A stretch of DNA of 64,000 bases from Sphingopyxis sp. TUF1 (GCF_036687315.1 NZ_CP144683.1:310001-374000), one strand, 5' to 3'. Counted from the stretch's first letter, positions 17,632 to 26,752 are shown. The notes: a model not told the origin generated them from the sequence alone. Numbers and translations: made by a program.

Positions 17632-18590
17632 CCGACAGTCTCCAGGCTATGGGCCGGTTTGAAGCCCAGCGGCAGTTTCGCATCCGGAAGGAAGCCGTAT
17701 ATTTCCTCGTCCGGCAGCGCCGCGGTGACAATCTCGCGCACCGAGAGCAGCCGGTCGATGTCGATGCCGGTGCGCAGACCCATCGCCTCGAGCATGAATA
17801 CCAGATCCTCGGTCACAATGTTGCCGCTCGCGCCGGGCGCGAACGGGCATCCGCCGAGGCCGCCCAGCGACGCATCGAGCGTGGTCAGTCCGCATTCGAG
17901 CGCCGCGAGCGCATTGGCGAGCCCCAGGCCGCGCGTGTTGTGCAGATGGATGCCGGTCAGCGCATCGTCGCCGACGACGCTGCGTACTAGCCGGATGAGA
18001 TGCTTCACCGCGCGCGGATCGGCATAGCCCGTTGTGTCCGACAGCCCGACCTCGTCGCAGCCTGCATCCATCAGCGTCGCGGCGAGCCGGGCAATCTGGG
18101 CGTCGGGAATCGGCCCCTCCAGCGTGCAGCCGAACGCCGTCGACAGGCTTCCTTCAAAATGTGGTCGATCGGCGGCCGGCAGCGCGCGGATCAACTTGGC
18201 GATGGCGATCGCTTCGTCGATAACCTGCTCGTGCGAGCGGCGGAGGTTGGCGAAACTGTGCGTTTCGGAGACGGAAAGCGGGAGGGTGATCTTGTGCGCA
18301 CCGGCCCGGATCGCCGCTTCGGCGCCCTTGGCGTTGGGCACCAATACGGCGACCGTCAGGCCGGGAATGGTGCGGGCATGGGCAACCAGTTCGGCGGTAT
18401 CGGCAAGCTGCGGGAGCAGCTTGGCGGGGACGAAGCTGCCAACCTCGATCTCGCGGACGCCAGCGGCAGCCTCTGCGTCGATCCACGCCTTTTTCGCGTC
18501 CAGCGGCATTATGGTGGCAATGCTCTGGAGTCCGTCGCGCGGACCGACCTCGCTCACCAATATGTCGATATCGCCCATCGGATCGGCCAC
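17628..18590 (-). CDS. HMG-CoA-lyase-family lyase (possible citramalyl-CoA-type lyase)
   Basis: The 320-residue TIM-barrel lyase keeps the family motifs: SEVGPRDGLQS near the N-terminus (catalytic Arg-Asp), REIEVGSFV, LSDTTGYADP, metal-binding IHLHNTRGLGLANAL and the active-site cysteine loop GLGGCPFAPGASGN. The GTG at 18590 is favoured by GGAG eight bases upstream; an ATG at 18578 is the alternative. HMG-CoA lyase proper serves leucine breakdown, but no leucine genes are here. Next to a class III CoA-transferase and a LeuCD-like hydratase in the same apparent regulon, an (R)-citramalyl-CoA-type lyase giving acetyl-CoA (or another acyl-CoA) and pyruvate is more likely. It heads a four-gene overlapping operon. 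Confidence 0.85.
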   Translation of the reverse strand: MADPMGDIDILVSEVGPRDGLQSIATIMPLDAKKAWIDAEAAAGVREIEVGSFVPAKLLPQLADTAELVAHARTIPGLTVAVLVPNAKGAEAAIRAGAHKITLPLSVSETHSFANLRRSHEQVIDEAIAIAKLIRALPAADRPHFEGSLSTAFGCTLEGPIPDAQIARLAATLMDAGCDEVGLSDTTGYADPRAVKHLIRLVRSVVGDDALTGIHLHNTRGLGLANALAALECGLTTLDASLGGLGGCPFAPGASGNIVTEDLVFMLEAMGLRTGIDIDRLLSVREIVTAALPDEEIYGFLPDAKLPLGFKPAHSLETVG

Positions 18591-18606
18591 TGATGACGCT
18601 CCATAT

Positions 18607-18626
18607 TTGTACTATCTATATAACAA
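18607..18626. promoter_or_regulatory. Putative GntR operator, site 1
   Basis: TTGTACTATCTATATAACAA matches the shared pattern TTGnTATA-N4-TATAACAA, with TTG/CAA ends and a complete right half. It lies 17 bases before the lyase GTG, in the leader of the minus-strand operon. Binding by the neighbouring GntR protein is inferred. Confidence 0.6.
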
Positions 18627-18676
18627 ATAACTGAAGCAGATGAAATGGCAAGAGTTCCCCGCCGATTTTTTGCGGT

Positions 18677-19450
18677 TCAGACTTCGGCGTGGAGCGTGCT
18701 CGATTGCAGGTCGAAGCGCATCTGGTACCGATCCGCGCGATAAAAGGCCTGGGTCAGCAGCATCGGCTCGCCATCCTTGTCGCGAAACGCGCGCGTGATC
18801 CGCAGCAACGGCGCCATTGAGTCGATCTTGAGCGCGGCCGCCATCGCCGGGTCGGCGGAAACTGCCGCGATCGTCTGCGCCGCATCCCCAAATTCGCGCC
18901 CCGATTGCTGAACGAGATTGAGTATCGGAGTTTGCTTCAGGCTCTTTTCGGTAATCGTGAGGCCGAGCGGTTCGGGCACATGGGCAATCGTCAACCCCAG
19001 CGGCTCGCCATCGAGCCAGCGCAGGCGCACCGCACGCAGGACACGCGTTCCCGGTGCGACGCCGAGCAGCGAAGCGACGGGATCCTGCACCTCCTCCCGC
19101 GTCAGTTCGAGCACGGTCACCCGGGTCTTACGACCAAAGGTGACGAGCGAATCAACGGCCTTGCCGATGTCCGCCTCGATCGGCCGCACCGGGAGGTCGT
19201 AAATGACGCGCGTGCCGACGCGGCGCTTGCGTTCGACGAAATGCTGCAGTGCCAGTTCGTCCAGCGCGCGGCGCGCGGTGATCCGCGATACGCCGAAGCT
19301 GTCCGATAATTCCTGTTCGGTTGGAACAAGCGAGCCGTGCGGGCGGCTGCCCGAAACTATTTCGTCGCGGAGCTGCACGAAAATCTGATGATAAAGGGGA
19401 ACCGCGGTCTTGCGATCGACGCTGGATAATTCCCTGTTGCCGCTGATCAT
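18677..19450 (-). CDS. GntR/HutC-family transcriptional regulator (UTRA domain)
   Basis: The 257-residue protein has an N-terminal winged helix-turn-helix (about 15-85; PLYHQIFVQLRDEIVSGS, PTEQELSDSFGVSRITARRA then LDELALQHFVERKRRVGTRV) and a C-terminal UTRA ligand-binding domain (about 100-250; GTRVLRAVRLRWLDGEPLGL, MLLTQAFYRADRYQM). The ATG at 19450 follows AAAGGG. HutC-type members usually repress and are released by a small metabolite. It is divergent from the MFS gene, and a perfect GTTATA-AATC-TATAAC repeat sits between them. It is the natural candidate to bind the five sites found across 18.6-30 kb. Confidence 0.92.
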   Translation of the reverse strand: MISGNRELSSVDRKTAVPLYHQIFVQLRDEIVSGSRPHGSLVPTEQELSDSFGVSRITARRALDELALQHFVERKRRVGTRVIYDLPVRPIEADIGKAVDSLVTFGRKTRVTVLELTREEVQDPVASLLGVAPGTRVLRAVRLRWLDGEPLGLTIAHVPEPLGLTITEKSLKQTPILNLVQQSGREFGDAAQTIAAVSADPAMAAALKIDSMAPLLRITRAFRDKDGEPMLLTQAFYRADRYQMRFDLQSSTLHAEV

Positions 19451-19578
19451 CCAATCCCTTTCGCGCGATTAAGGCACATATATCGCCGGGCGCCCGCCGG
19501 GCATTACCGCCGTCCCTATAACTTAGCAGTTCGGCACGTGGAAAGCCGTTTGCCAAGGCAAACACGAAATATGCTATA

Positions 19579-19598
19579 AAGTTATAAATCTATAACAA
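19579..19598. promoter_or_regulatory. Putative GntR operator, site 2
   Basis: The core GTTATA-AATC-TATAAC (19581-19596) is a perfect inverted repeat inside the 20-base frame. It lies between the divergent GntR and MFS genes, 57 bases before the MFS ATG, allowing both autoregulation and control of the transporter. Confidence 0.65.
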
Positions 19599-19654
19599 AT
19601 AACTTGCCGCCCCGCCATCGCTGCGTAATATCCCATGCGGCAGCAGCAGGGGAC

Positions 19655-20980
19655 ATGGGAATGGCGGCAACCGGCACGACAGGCGACCTTCAAGCAGCAC
19701 CGGTCGGCGCTGCCGGTTGGGCTCCCATCCAGATCATGGTGGTCGCAATCTGCACCGTGATCAACATGCTTGACGGCATGGACGTGCTCATAATCTCCTA
19801 CATCGCGCCCGCCATGGCGGAGGACTGGGGGGTCAGTTTCGAGGTGCTGGGGGTGATCTTCAGCGCCGGACTGGTCGGCATGATGTTGGGCTCGATCCTG
19901 ATCGCCCCACTCGCCGACGGAATCGGGCGGCGCCCCGTCGTGCTCGGCGCGCTGATTGTCATCACGGTCGGCGCGTTCGGCACGGGTCTGGTGCAGACGG
20001 TCCCTGCCTTTATCGGGTTCCGCTTTCTGACCGGGCTCGGGATCGGCACTTTGCTCGCCAGCGTTGCTGCTTTGGCGAGTGAATATGCGCCGCCGGGCAA
20101 GCGCAGCGTTGCGATCGGCTTTTTCCAGGCAGGCTATCCGATCGGCGCGGTGCTGACCGGCCTCGTATCGATCTGGTCTATCCCCCAATTCGGTTGGCAA
20201 GCGACGTTACTGGGCACCGCGGTGGTCAGCGCGGTGGTGCTGCCCTTCGCTTTCATCTTTCTGCCTGAATCGCTGGACTTTCTTCAGAACCGACAGCCCG
20301 CCGGCGCGCTGGCGAAGATCAATGCCCTGCGCCTCCGCCTCCGCTTGCCGCAGCTCGACAGCCTGCCGCCGCCGCGCAGCCGCAGCGCGGTTCCCAAGCT
20401 GGGGCATCTGTTCGCGGGCGAACGGTGGAAATCGACGCTCACCCTGTGGCTGTCGATCTTTCTGGGCTATCTGGTGCTCTATTTCGTAACGAGCTGGATC
20501 CCGCGCCTGGCGTCGGAGGCCGGGCTCAGCGCAGCCAATTCGCTGTGGGCTGGATCGATCTTCAATGTCGGCGGGATTATCGGGACGACCAGCATCGGCT
20601 GGCTGGCAACCAAACGCGACATCGGCTGGCTGATCCGAAGCTATATGATGGTCGGTGCGGTGTTGCTGGTGGTGTTCAGCCAGCCGATGCCGCTGGTCGC
20701 GGTGCTGGGTGTCGCGGTCGGCATGGGCCTCGCGGTGCAGGGCGGTTTCAGCGGTTTCTATTCGCTGGCGGCGCAGATCTATCCCACCGAAATTCGCAGT
20801 TCGGGGATCGGCTGGGCGATCGGTATCGGTCGCGGCGGATCGGTTATCGGGCCGCTGCTCGGCGGTTTCCTGCTTGGACAGCAGCTGCCGCTATGGATCG
20901 TCTTCCTGTGCTTCGCCATCCCGCTCGCGCTGTCGGGCGTGCTCGCCGCGCTTGTCAATCGGCGTGCTGATCTGGCCTGA
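19655..20980 (+). CDS. MFS transporter, aromatic-acid/H+ symporter-like
   Basis: The 441-residue membrane protein is predicted to have 12 membrane segments. The signature between segments 2 and 3 is visible as APLADGIGRRPVVLGAL, with INMLDGMDVLIISYIAP in segment 1 (the D-G-x-D pattern of the AAHS family), the QAGYPIGAVLTG loop and PESLDFL after segment 6. The AAHS group imports aromatic and other small organic acids with protons. The ATG at 19655 follows AGGGGAC; an upstream frame to 19604 is not needed. In context it would bring a cleavage product of the TonB-imported compound from periplasm to cytoplasm. Confidence 0.88.
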   Translation: MGMAATGTTGDLQAAPVGAAGWAPIQIMVVAICTVINMLDGMDVLIISYIAPAMAEDWGVSFEVLGVIFSAGLVGMMLGSILIAPLADGIGRRPVVLGALIVITVGAFGTGLVQTVPAFIGFRFLTGLGIGTLLASVAALASEYAPPGKRSVAIGFFQAGYPIGAVLTGLVSIWSIPQFGWQATLLGTAVVSAVVLPFAFIFLPESLDFLQNRQPAGALAKINALRLRLRLPQLDSLPPPRSRSAVPKLGHLFAGERWKSTLTLWLSIFLGYLVLYFVTSWIPRLASEAGLSAANSLWAGSIFNVGGIIGTTSIGWLATKRDIGWLIRSYMMVGAVLLVVFSQPMPLVAVLGVAVGMGLAVQGGFSGFYSLAAQIYPTEIRSSGIGWAIGIGRGGSVIGPLLGGFLLGQQLPLWIVFLCFAIPLALSGVLAALVNRRADLA

Positions 20981-21046
20981 ACCCGCCCTTCGCCGCATTC
21001 GAATCTTGCCGCTCAAGTCCCGGAAATGACAGGTTCAATCACTCAA

Positions 21047-21066
21047 TCATCATAAATCTATAACAA
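21047..21066. promoter_or_regulatory. Putative GntR operator, site 3
   Basis: The right half TATAACAA and the AATC centre are as in site 2, while the left half is degenerate (CATA). It is the distal of two sites upstream of the TonB receptor gene, in a 253-base gap. Confidence 0.5.
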
Positions 21067-21095
21067 ATTACTTGCCGAGCGGGCCGACTCGTGAT

Positions 21096-21115
21096 TTGAT
21101 ATGAATGCATAACAA
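21096..21115. promoter_or_regulatory. Putative GntR operator, site 4
   Basis: TTGATATG-AATG-CATAACAA is palindromic except at one position pair. It lies 119 bases before the TonB receptor ATG and 49 bases centre-to-centre from site 3, a spacing that would allow cooperative binding or looping. Confidence 0.6.
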
Positions 21116-21233
21116 ATGAGGCCGGGCATCTCCCACGAGTCGGAACCGGACCTTGAACCAGGAACGATGCTCCGCGCGCAGAGCCAGGAACAATTGGCCG
21201 ATTGGGTCACATGGATAATCAGGGGGTTTAATC

Positions 21234-23453
21234 ATGACGCATCCGTCCCAGCCTACAACGCGAGCATTCCTGCTCGCCGCGCTTCTGGCTTCCGCTGCAA
21301 TGGCCGGTCCCGCCTGGGCTCAGGAGGCCCCGGACAGCGAGGCCACCGAACCGACGACCGCGGACGATACGCAGAATGCCGACGAGGGGGAAATCGTCGT
21401 CACCGCCGAGCGTTATGGCGGTACCGTGCGGACCACGCCCATCTCGGTGACGGCGCTGGGCGAGGGCGTGCTCGAAGAGCGGCAGGTTCGCGACGTTCGC
21501 GATATCGCCAATCAGGTTCCGGGCATCACGCTGTCGCAGGCAACGGCGGGGTCGTCGCAGATGAAGATCGTCGTGCGCGGCGCCGGGACCGAAACGGGTG
21601 GTATTCGCGCGAACGGCACGGTCGGCGTGTATATCGACAACGTCATTCAGCCCCGGCCCAACGGCTCCTTCTTCGATTTCTTCGATGTCGAGCGAGTTGA
21701 ATTCTTGCGCGGTCCGCAAGGAACGCTCTATGGGCGCAACACGTCGGGCGGCGCGATCAAGCTGGTGACCAAGCGGCCATCCTATGACTGGACCGGCGCC
21801 GCGCAGATTGCGGTTGGCAACTACAAGGCGATCGAAGCCAAGGGCTATATCAGCGGGCCGATCATCGAAGACGTACTGTCATTCTCCGCCAGCGGACTTT
21901 TGCGCAAGCGCGACGGATTCGTCTATGGCATCGAATATGATGATCGGATCGGCGATCTCGACCGTTCGGCTCAGCGTTTGAAGTTGCTGTTCGAACCGAC
22001 CCCCGAGCTGACGTTCGAACTTTCCGGCTATGCGATGCAGGATCGGTCGGATGCAAACATTCCGATTCCGCTGATCGCGCCGATCGGCGTGACCGACCCC
22101 TATGCCACTCCCGACCGCGATCTGACGGTCAACGAAGTATTCGCCAACCTCTATCAGCGCATCTATCAGCGCGGTGCCAGTCTCAACGCGACCTATGCCA
22201 TCACCGACGATCTCGAGATCGGCTCGATCACCGGCTACGGCCGACTGAATCAGGAAAGCCTGGGGAACGACACCTTCCTGTCCCCTGCCCGCATCGCTGC
22301 CAACGGCGGACGACTGGTCGTCGCCAACCCGAGCCGCGTGCAGTTCGACAGCGAATGGTTCACGCAGGAGGTCAACCTTATCTACACGGGCGACAGGCTG
22401 AAGGCTGTTGCCGGCGTCTACTATTTTACCGAGAAGGGCACGCAACAGGGTGCGGCGGGCACCGCGCAGACTGACGATGCGGCGAACAAGGTCGAGGCGC
22501 CTGCGGTCTTCGCTCAGGCGACCTATACGATCGGCGGCGGCGTCAGCGTGTTGGGCGGCCTGCGCTACACGCGCGAGACGACCAACTATTATGCGCTGAC
22601 GATCGGGTCGGCGGCAGGCGAGCAGAAGGGGCGCTCCACCTTTTCCTCGGTCACGCCCAAGCTGGGCGTGAACTGGGAGATCAACGACAATCTCTTCACC
22701 TACGCCTCCTGGACGAAGGGTACGCGCAGCGGGGGCTTCAACTCGCGCGATCCGATCACTGCCCAGCTGGTCCCGACCCCCTATGGTGCCGAGTTTGTCG
22801 ACAGTTACGAACTGGGTGCCAAGATGAACTTCCCCAGCATCGGGTTCAGGCTGAATGCAACGGGCTATGTGGCGGATTACAGCGATCTGCAGTTGAGCAC
22901 GATCATTCCCGGCGCCGCTTTCATCGTGACGCTCAACGCCGGTGCAGCACGCGTCTGGGGCCTTGAGCTCGAACCCAACTTGCGGGTGACCGACGATCTT
23001 GAACTCTATGGCAACATGGCGTTCAACGACGGCAAATATACCAAGAGCTTCAGCTGTGCGAACCAGTTCGGCGTCTGGGTGGATTGTACGGGGAACGAAA
23101 TCAAGGGTTTGCCGAAGGCGAAGATCAGCCTTGGTTTCCGATACTCGCCGACGCTGGCCGATGGTTGGGGCTCGCTGTCGATCGGCGCCAACTGGGATCA
23201 CACGTCCAAAGTATATAACACGATCTCCAACCAGACCGACTTGGTTCAAACCGCGCCGCTGGACCTTTTCAACGCCTCGGTCGGATGGCGCAGCGACGAT
23301 GATCACTGGAGCTTGTCGGTCGAGGGACGCAACCTTGCCAACAAGCGCTATCTGGTCGCCGGACTGCTGAGCGCCAACCCGGTGCAGCCGGCGGTGACCG
23401 GTTATCCCGGCGAACCGCGGCAAGTCATGTTCCGCGTCGGATATTCCTTCTGA
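21234..23453 (+). CDS. TonB-dependent outer-membrane receptor of the catabolic island
   Basis: The 739-residue receptor has a signal peptide (about 1-29, ending GPAWAQ), a TonB-box-like EGEIVVTAER, a plug (about 55-170; TPISVTALGEGVLEERQVRD, VERVEFLRGPQGTLYGRNTS followed by GGAIKLVTKRP) and a beta barrel ending with a terminal aromatic (RVGYSF). The plug is of the type seen in sphingomonad receptors for hydrophobic or organic compounds rather than SusC. Its TGA shares an A with the ATG of the first cupin gene (TGATG), so receptor and cupins are translationally coupled. Two operator-like repeats precede it. It probably imports the substrate of this regulon. Confidence 0.93.
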   Translation: MTHPSQPTTRAFLLAALLASAAMAGPAWAQEAPDSEATEPTTADDTQNADEGEIVVTAERYGGTVRTTPISVTALGEGVLEERQVRDVRDIANQVPGITLSQATAGSSQMKIVVRGAGTETGGIRANGTVGVYIDNVIQPRPNGSFFDFFDVERVEFLRGPQGTLYGRNTSGGAIKLVTKRPSYDWTGAAQIAVGNYKAIEAKGYISGPIIEDVLSFSASGLLRKRDGFVYGIEYDDRIGDLDRSAQRLKLLFEPTPELTFELSGYAMQDRSDANIPIPLIAPIGVTDPYATPDRDLTVNEVFANLYQRIYQRGASLNATYAITDDLEIGSITGYGRLNQESLGNDTFLSPARIAANGGRLVVANPSRVQFDSEWFTQEVNLIYTGDRLKAVAGVYYFTEKGTQQGAAGTAQTDDAANKVEAPAVFAQATYTIGGGVSVLGGLRYTRETTNYYALTIGSAAGEQKGRSTFSSVTPKLGVNWEINDNLFTYASWTKGTRSGGFNSRDPITAQLVPTPYGAEFVDSYELGAKMNFPSIGFRLNATGYVADYSDLQLSTIIPGAAFIVTLNAGAARVWGLELEPNLRVTDDLELYGNMAFNDGKYTKSFSCANQFGVWVDCTGNEIKGLPKAKISLGFRYSPTLADGWGSLSIGANWDHTSKVYNTISNQTDLVQTAPLDLFNASVGWRSDDDHWSLSVEGRNLANKRYLVAGLLSANPVQPAVTGYPGEPRQVMFRVGYSF

Positions 23454-24562
23454 TGCGGGCGGCGGGCCGAGCGGGAGCGACCGGCGGCGCGGCATCGCGT
23501 GGTGCCGCATTGTGGACGATCCTGCCGGCCTGCTGCGCCGCGATGGCGTTGGTGCCCGCAGCGGCGCAGACCGAGGGACCGCCGTCCACCGATCAGAGGC
23601 CGCCCTTTCCAGTGCCCGACGACGGCTATGCGGTTGAGGGTCGCCCCGGCCCGCCCGGCTCGGGATTCGTCCTCCATTACGATACCACCAAGCTGGCATG
23701 GCAGCCCTTTGCCGCGCCGGGCTTTCCGAAAGGGTTGCTGCGCCGCCACCTGAGCGAGTCGCCCAGCATGGGCGCCGTCGCGCAGATCACCTATGTCCCC
23801 GCGGGGTGGACCCAGCCGAGGGGATATGACGAGGTCGACAACGAAATCCTCGTGCTCGACGGCGATCTGGCGATCGGCGACGAGAAGCTGGGCAAATATT
23901 CCTACAGCTATGTTCCCGCGGGCGTGGTGCGCGGACCGGTGCGGTCGCGGCAGGGCGCGGTGCTGCTGCAATGGTTCAAGGGAGCGCCCAAATTCGTTGC
24001 CGCGACCAAGAGCAAGAAGGGCGCCCGCGAACACGCCCGCGTTCGCGACTGGCGGCACTTCGCGGCCCCCTGGTATATCGACGAGCCGTTCCCGGCCTAT
24101 CGCACCGGCGGCAACTTTCCCGGCGCGCTCCACAAGCTGATGCGTCAGGACCCGGATTCGGGCGAGATGACCTGGATGAGCTTTGGCGCGAGCGTCCCCG
24201 CGGCCGCGAGCGGCAGGCCGGGCAATTTCGGCGGCGGCTATGAAGTGCATCCGAGCTTTGAGGAATATTATTTCCTCGAAAAAACCCATGACACCGTGAT
24301 CGGCGAGTGCCTCGAACAGGGCGAGACGCCGGTCACCTATGGCAACGGAACCTATTGGTGGCGCCCCGGCGGCGTCGCGCATGGAGGCTCGCACGGTACG
24401 TCGCCAGTCACGCCTGGCTATTCGGTATCGCTCGTACGGACGGGAACGTCGCTGTGGGCCACCTATGTCACCGACTGCAGCTACAAAACGGGGCTCGAAT
24501 ACACCCGAAAGGGCTGGGAAAAATATGATTACAACGTGCCGCGATACCGGGTGAAGCCGTAG
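23453..24562 (+). CDS. Exported bicupin protein A
   Basis: The 369-residue protein has an N-terminal export signal (about 18-39, ending VPAAAQ) and two cupin barrels. The first (about 105-180; ITYVPAGWTQPRGYDEVDNE, YSYVPAGVVRGPV) lacks histidines. The second (about 255-345) has the metal-type motifs VHPSFEEYYFLE and WRPGGVAHGG, so only the C-terminal barrel looks able to hold a metal. The end DCSYKTGLEYTRKGWEKYDY is shared with protein C. It resembles DUF4437-like cupins; no activity is established. Position after the receptor and export suggest periplasmic processing of the imported compound, perhaps an oxygenase or isomerase. Confidence 0.75.
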   Translation: MRAAGRAGATGGAASRGAALWTILPACCAAMALVPAAAQTEGPPSTDQRPPFPVPDDGYAVEGRPGPPGSGFVLHYDTTKLAWQPFAAPGFPKGLLRRHLSESPSMGAVAQITYVPAGWTQPRGYDEVDNEILVLDGDLAIGDEKLGKYSYSYVPAGVVRGPVRSRQGAVLLQWFKGAPKFVAATKSKKGAREHARVRDWRHFAAPWYIDEPFPAYRTGGNFPGALHKLMRQDPDSGEMTWMSFGASVPAAASGRPGNFGGGYEVHPSFEEYYFLEKTHDTVIGECLEQGETPVTYGNGTYWWRPGGVAHGGSHGTSPVTPGYSVSLVRTGTSLWATYVTDCSYKTGLEYTRKGWEKYDYNVPRYRVKP

Positions 24563-24615
24563 CGCAGGGCCAAGATACTGATCATCCGATGACATCGAAA
24601 CAAGGGGAGCTGACA

Positions 24616-25548
24616 ATGCCGACAAGCAAAAGACTGCGAAGAGGGCTGTTACTGTGCGGCGCGTTGCTGCTGGGGACCGGCGCACTGGCTCAGGACATCC
24701 GCATCCCCCAGTCGCGCGATCGCTCGAGTGAATTTGTCGGCTTCGTCGCGCCGCGCAACCTGCACCTGCGCCCGCTGATCTTCACGGGCCTGCCGCCGGT
24801 CGAATTCAAGCAGCTGAGCTTCGACGATAAGACCGGCGCGCGGACGCTCCTCGTCACCCTGCCCGCCGGTTGGACGCAACCCTCCGGCTATCATAGCGCC
24901 GATCTGGAGATGTTCGTGGTCGACGGCGGGATCAGCATCGGCGACAAGCCGATGGGCCGTTATGCCTATGCCTATTACCCCGCCGGCACCGCGCACAGCT
25001 TTGGCACCAAAGAAGGCGCGACCGTCCTGTTCTTCTGGAGCGGAGCGCCCGATTATACCGCGAGCGCGACGTCGCGCCCCGGTACCAAGTCCGGCGCGAT
25101 CGACGGGATTGGCTATCACGACGTCCCCACCACGACGCCGAGCGTGCTGCCCAAGTTCCGCGACGAACCGATCATGACGAACTCGCCGGTGCATGTAAAA
25201 ATGCTCCGGTCCGATCCGGCGACCGGCGAGGTGACCTGGATCGCGACCGCACCCGGTGGTTACCCGGTGATGAGCGGCGAAGGCGACCTGCCGCTGTGGG
25301 CCACCAGCAAGGGCTGGGAAGAAGGCTATATGCTGGCCGGCGACATGACGATCGCCGAATGCCTCCCTCAGGGACAGGTGGCCGGAACCTACGCCCCGGA
25401 CGGCTATTTCTTTCGCCCCGCGGGCATCGCCCACGGCGGGCTCAGCCAATATTCCGACAGCTATTCGGTGTGGCTTTACCGCAGGGGGCCTGGATCGTGG
25501 AAAAGCTATAGCGATTCCTGCGCCGAGCCTTCGGCGCAGGCCAAGTGA
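24616..25548 (+). CDS. Exported bicupin protein B
   Basis: The ATG at 24616 follows AAGGGGAG and gives a clean signal peptide (MPTSKRLRRGLLLCGALLLG, cleavage after ALAQ). Of about 310 residues, the first barrel carries the metal-type motifs (GYHSADLEMFVVDGG, YYPAGTAHSFG). In the second, motif 1 has lost its histidine (TSKGWEEGYMLAGD) while RPAGIAHGG remains. This is the reverse of proteins A and C, so the active half has swapped. It lies between A and C in the operon. It may pair with A or C, or act on a different intermediate. Confidence 0.72.
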   Translation: MPTSKRLRRGLLLCGALLLGTGALAQDIRIPQSRDRSSEFVGFVAPRNLHLRPLIFTGLPPVEFKQLSFDDKTGARTLLVTLPAGWTQPSGYHSADLEMFVVDGGISIGDKPMGRYAYAYYPAGTAHSFGTKEGATVLFFWSGAPDYTASATSRPGTKSGAIDGIGYHDVPTTTPSVLPKFRDEPIMTNSPVHVKMLRSDPATGEVTWIATAPGGYPVMSGEGDLPLWATSKGWEEGYMLAGDMTIAECLPQGQVAGTYAPDGYFFRPAGIAHGGLSQYSDSYSVWLYRRGPGSWKSYSDSCAEPSAQAK

Positions 25549-25562
25549 GAGGGAGGATGAAC

Positions 25563-26690
25563 ATGTCACGCCAATCCTGCCTGATCCTGGCCGTGTCGGC
25601 CGGCCTCACCGCCCTCGCCGCCCCTGTGCTCGCCCAATCCTACGGCCCGCCCACAGTCAGTCAGGCGCCGCCCTTTCCGGTGCCCGACAAAGGTTATGAG
25701 GTCGAAGGCCGTCCAGGCCTGATGCACAACATCCCCAATATCGAGTTTGTGGGCTGGGAACCTTTTGTCGCGCCGGGTTTCGCGCCGGGCCTGTATCGCC
25801 GATTGCTGAGCCAATCGCCCAGCATGGATGCGGTGGCGCAGATCACCTATGTCCCCGCGGGCTGGCGCCTTCCCCCCGGATATGACGAGGTCGATAACGA
25901 GATCGTCGTGCTCGATGGCGATATGACCATCGGCGACGAAAAGCTGAGCAAATATTCCTACAGCTATATCCCCGCAGGCATGTTTCGCGGTCAGGTGACG
26001 TCGCGGCAGGGTGCGGTGCTGCTGCAATGGTTCAAGGGACCGCCGAAATTCGTTGCTGCGTCGAAAGGCAAGCGCGGCGCGCGCACCCACGCGCGGGTCC
26101 GCGACTGGAACCGATACAAAGAGGCCTGGTATATCGACGAGCCGTTCCCGGCCTATCGCACCGGCGGCAACTTCCCCGGCTATCTGCACAATCTGATGCG
26201 CAAGGATCCGGACACCGGCGAGATGACCTGGATGACCTTTGTGTCCAGCATTCCGGCTCCGCCGAGTTCGAAGCCCGGCAATTTCGGCGGCGGCGCCGAG
26301 GTCCATCCGAGCTTTGAGGAATATTATATTCCCGAAGGTACCCGCGTCGCCACGAGCGACGAACGCGGCCCCACTCGCGCCGTCTATGGCGGAGAATGCG
26401 TCGAGCAAGGCGTTTCCAGCTACAAGCGCGGGACGCGCGGCTATTTCTGGCGCGCGGCCGGGGTTGGGCACGGTACCGTCGCGCAGGCGCCTCCGGGCGA
26501 GCGCGATGGCGATGGCAACCTGAAAAACGGCAATGGCACGGCCAATTGGGGCTGGACGCTGGTGCGTACCGGAACGCGGCTGTGGGCGACCTATGTCACC
26601 GATTGCAGCTACAAGACGGGCATCGAATATATCAACGGCGAGTGGCGCAAATATGATTATGACGTGCCACGATACGAGCCGCACGAATAG
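25563..26690 (+). CDS. Exported bicupin protein C
   Basis: The ATG at 25563 lies six bases after GGGAGG; alternatives at 25557 and 25545 are possible. The 375-residue product has a signal peptide (cleavage near PVLAQS) and is a close paralogue of protein A along its length: PFPVPDKGYEVEGRPGL, GYDEVDNEIVVLDGDMTIGD, YRTGGNFPGYLHNLMRKDPD. The first barrel lacks histidines. The second has VHPSFEEYYIPEG and WRAAGVGHGT, with an insertion (APPGERDGDGNLKNGNG) before the last strands. It closes the receptor-cupin operon and is followed by a terminator hairpin. Confidence 0.75.
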   Translation: MSRQSCLILAVSAGLTALAAPVLAQSYGPPTVSQAPPFPVPDKGYEVEGRPGLMHNIPNIEFVGWEPFVAPGFAPGLYRRLLSQSPSMDAVAQITYVPAGWRLPPGYDEVDNEIVVLDGDMTIGDEKLSKYSYSYIPAGMFRGQVTSRQGAVLLQWFKGPPKFVAASKGKRGARTHARVRDWNRYKEAWYIDEPFPAYRTGGNFPGYLHNLMRKDPDTGEMTWMTFVSSIPAPPSSKPGNFGGGAEVHPSFEEYYIPEGTRVATSDERGPTRAVYGGECVEQGVSSYKRGTRGYFWRAAGVGHGTVAQAPPGERDGDGNLKNGNGTANWGWTLVRTGTRLWATYVTDCSYKTGIEYINGEWRKYDYDVPRYEPHE

Positions 26691-26724
26691 GCTCGCAAGA
26701 GCCCATCACTCCTGGCGCGACACT

Positions 26725-26746
26725 GCGGGCCGCTTCGGCGGCCCGC
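26725..26746. terminator. Bidirectional terminator between convergent operons
   Basis: GCGGGCCGC (26725-26733), tetraloop TTCG, GCGGCCCGC (26738-26746), followed by CTTCTT. The nine-bp GC stem with a UUCG-type loop lies exactly between the end of bicupin C and the end of the LeuD-like gene. Confidence 0.8.
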
Positions 26747-26752
26747 CTTCTT

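Noticed and set aside
17628..18590. Simple leucine-degradation HMG-CoA lyase
   Set aside because: No isovaleryl-CoA dehydrogenase, methylcrotonyl-CoA carboxylase or methylglutaconyl-CoA hydratase gene is near; the regulon context points elsewhere. It cannot be fully excluded.
21879..23699. Minus-strand open frame of 606 codons under the TonB receptor and first cupin
   Set aside because: Antisense to a receptor with signal peptide, plug and barrel; no motif and no ribosome site.
23402..26684. Three long minus-strand frames (427, 306 and 372 codons) antisense to the bicupins
   Set aside because: They parallel each other only because the bicupins are paralogous; compositions are shadow-like and there is no signal or motif.
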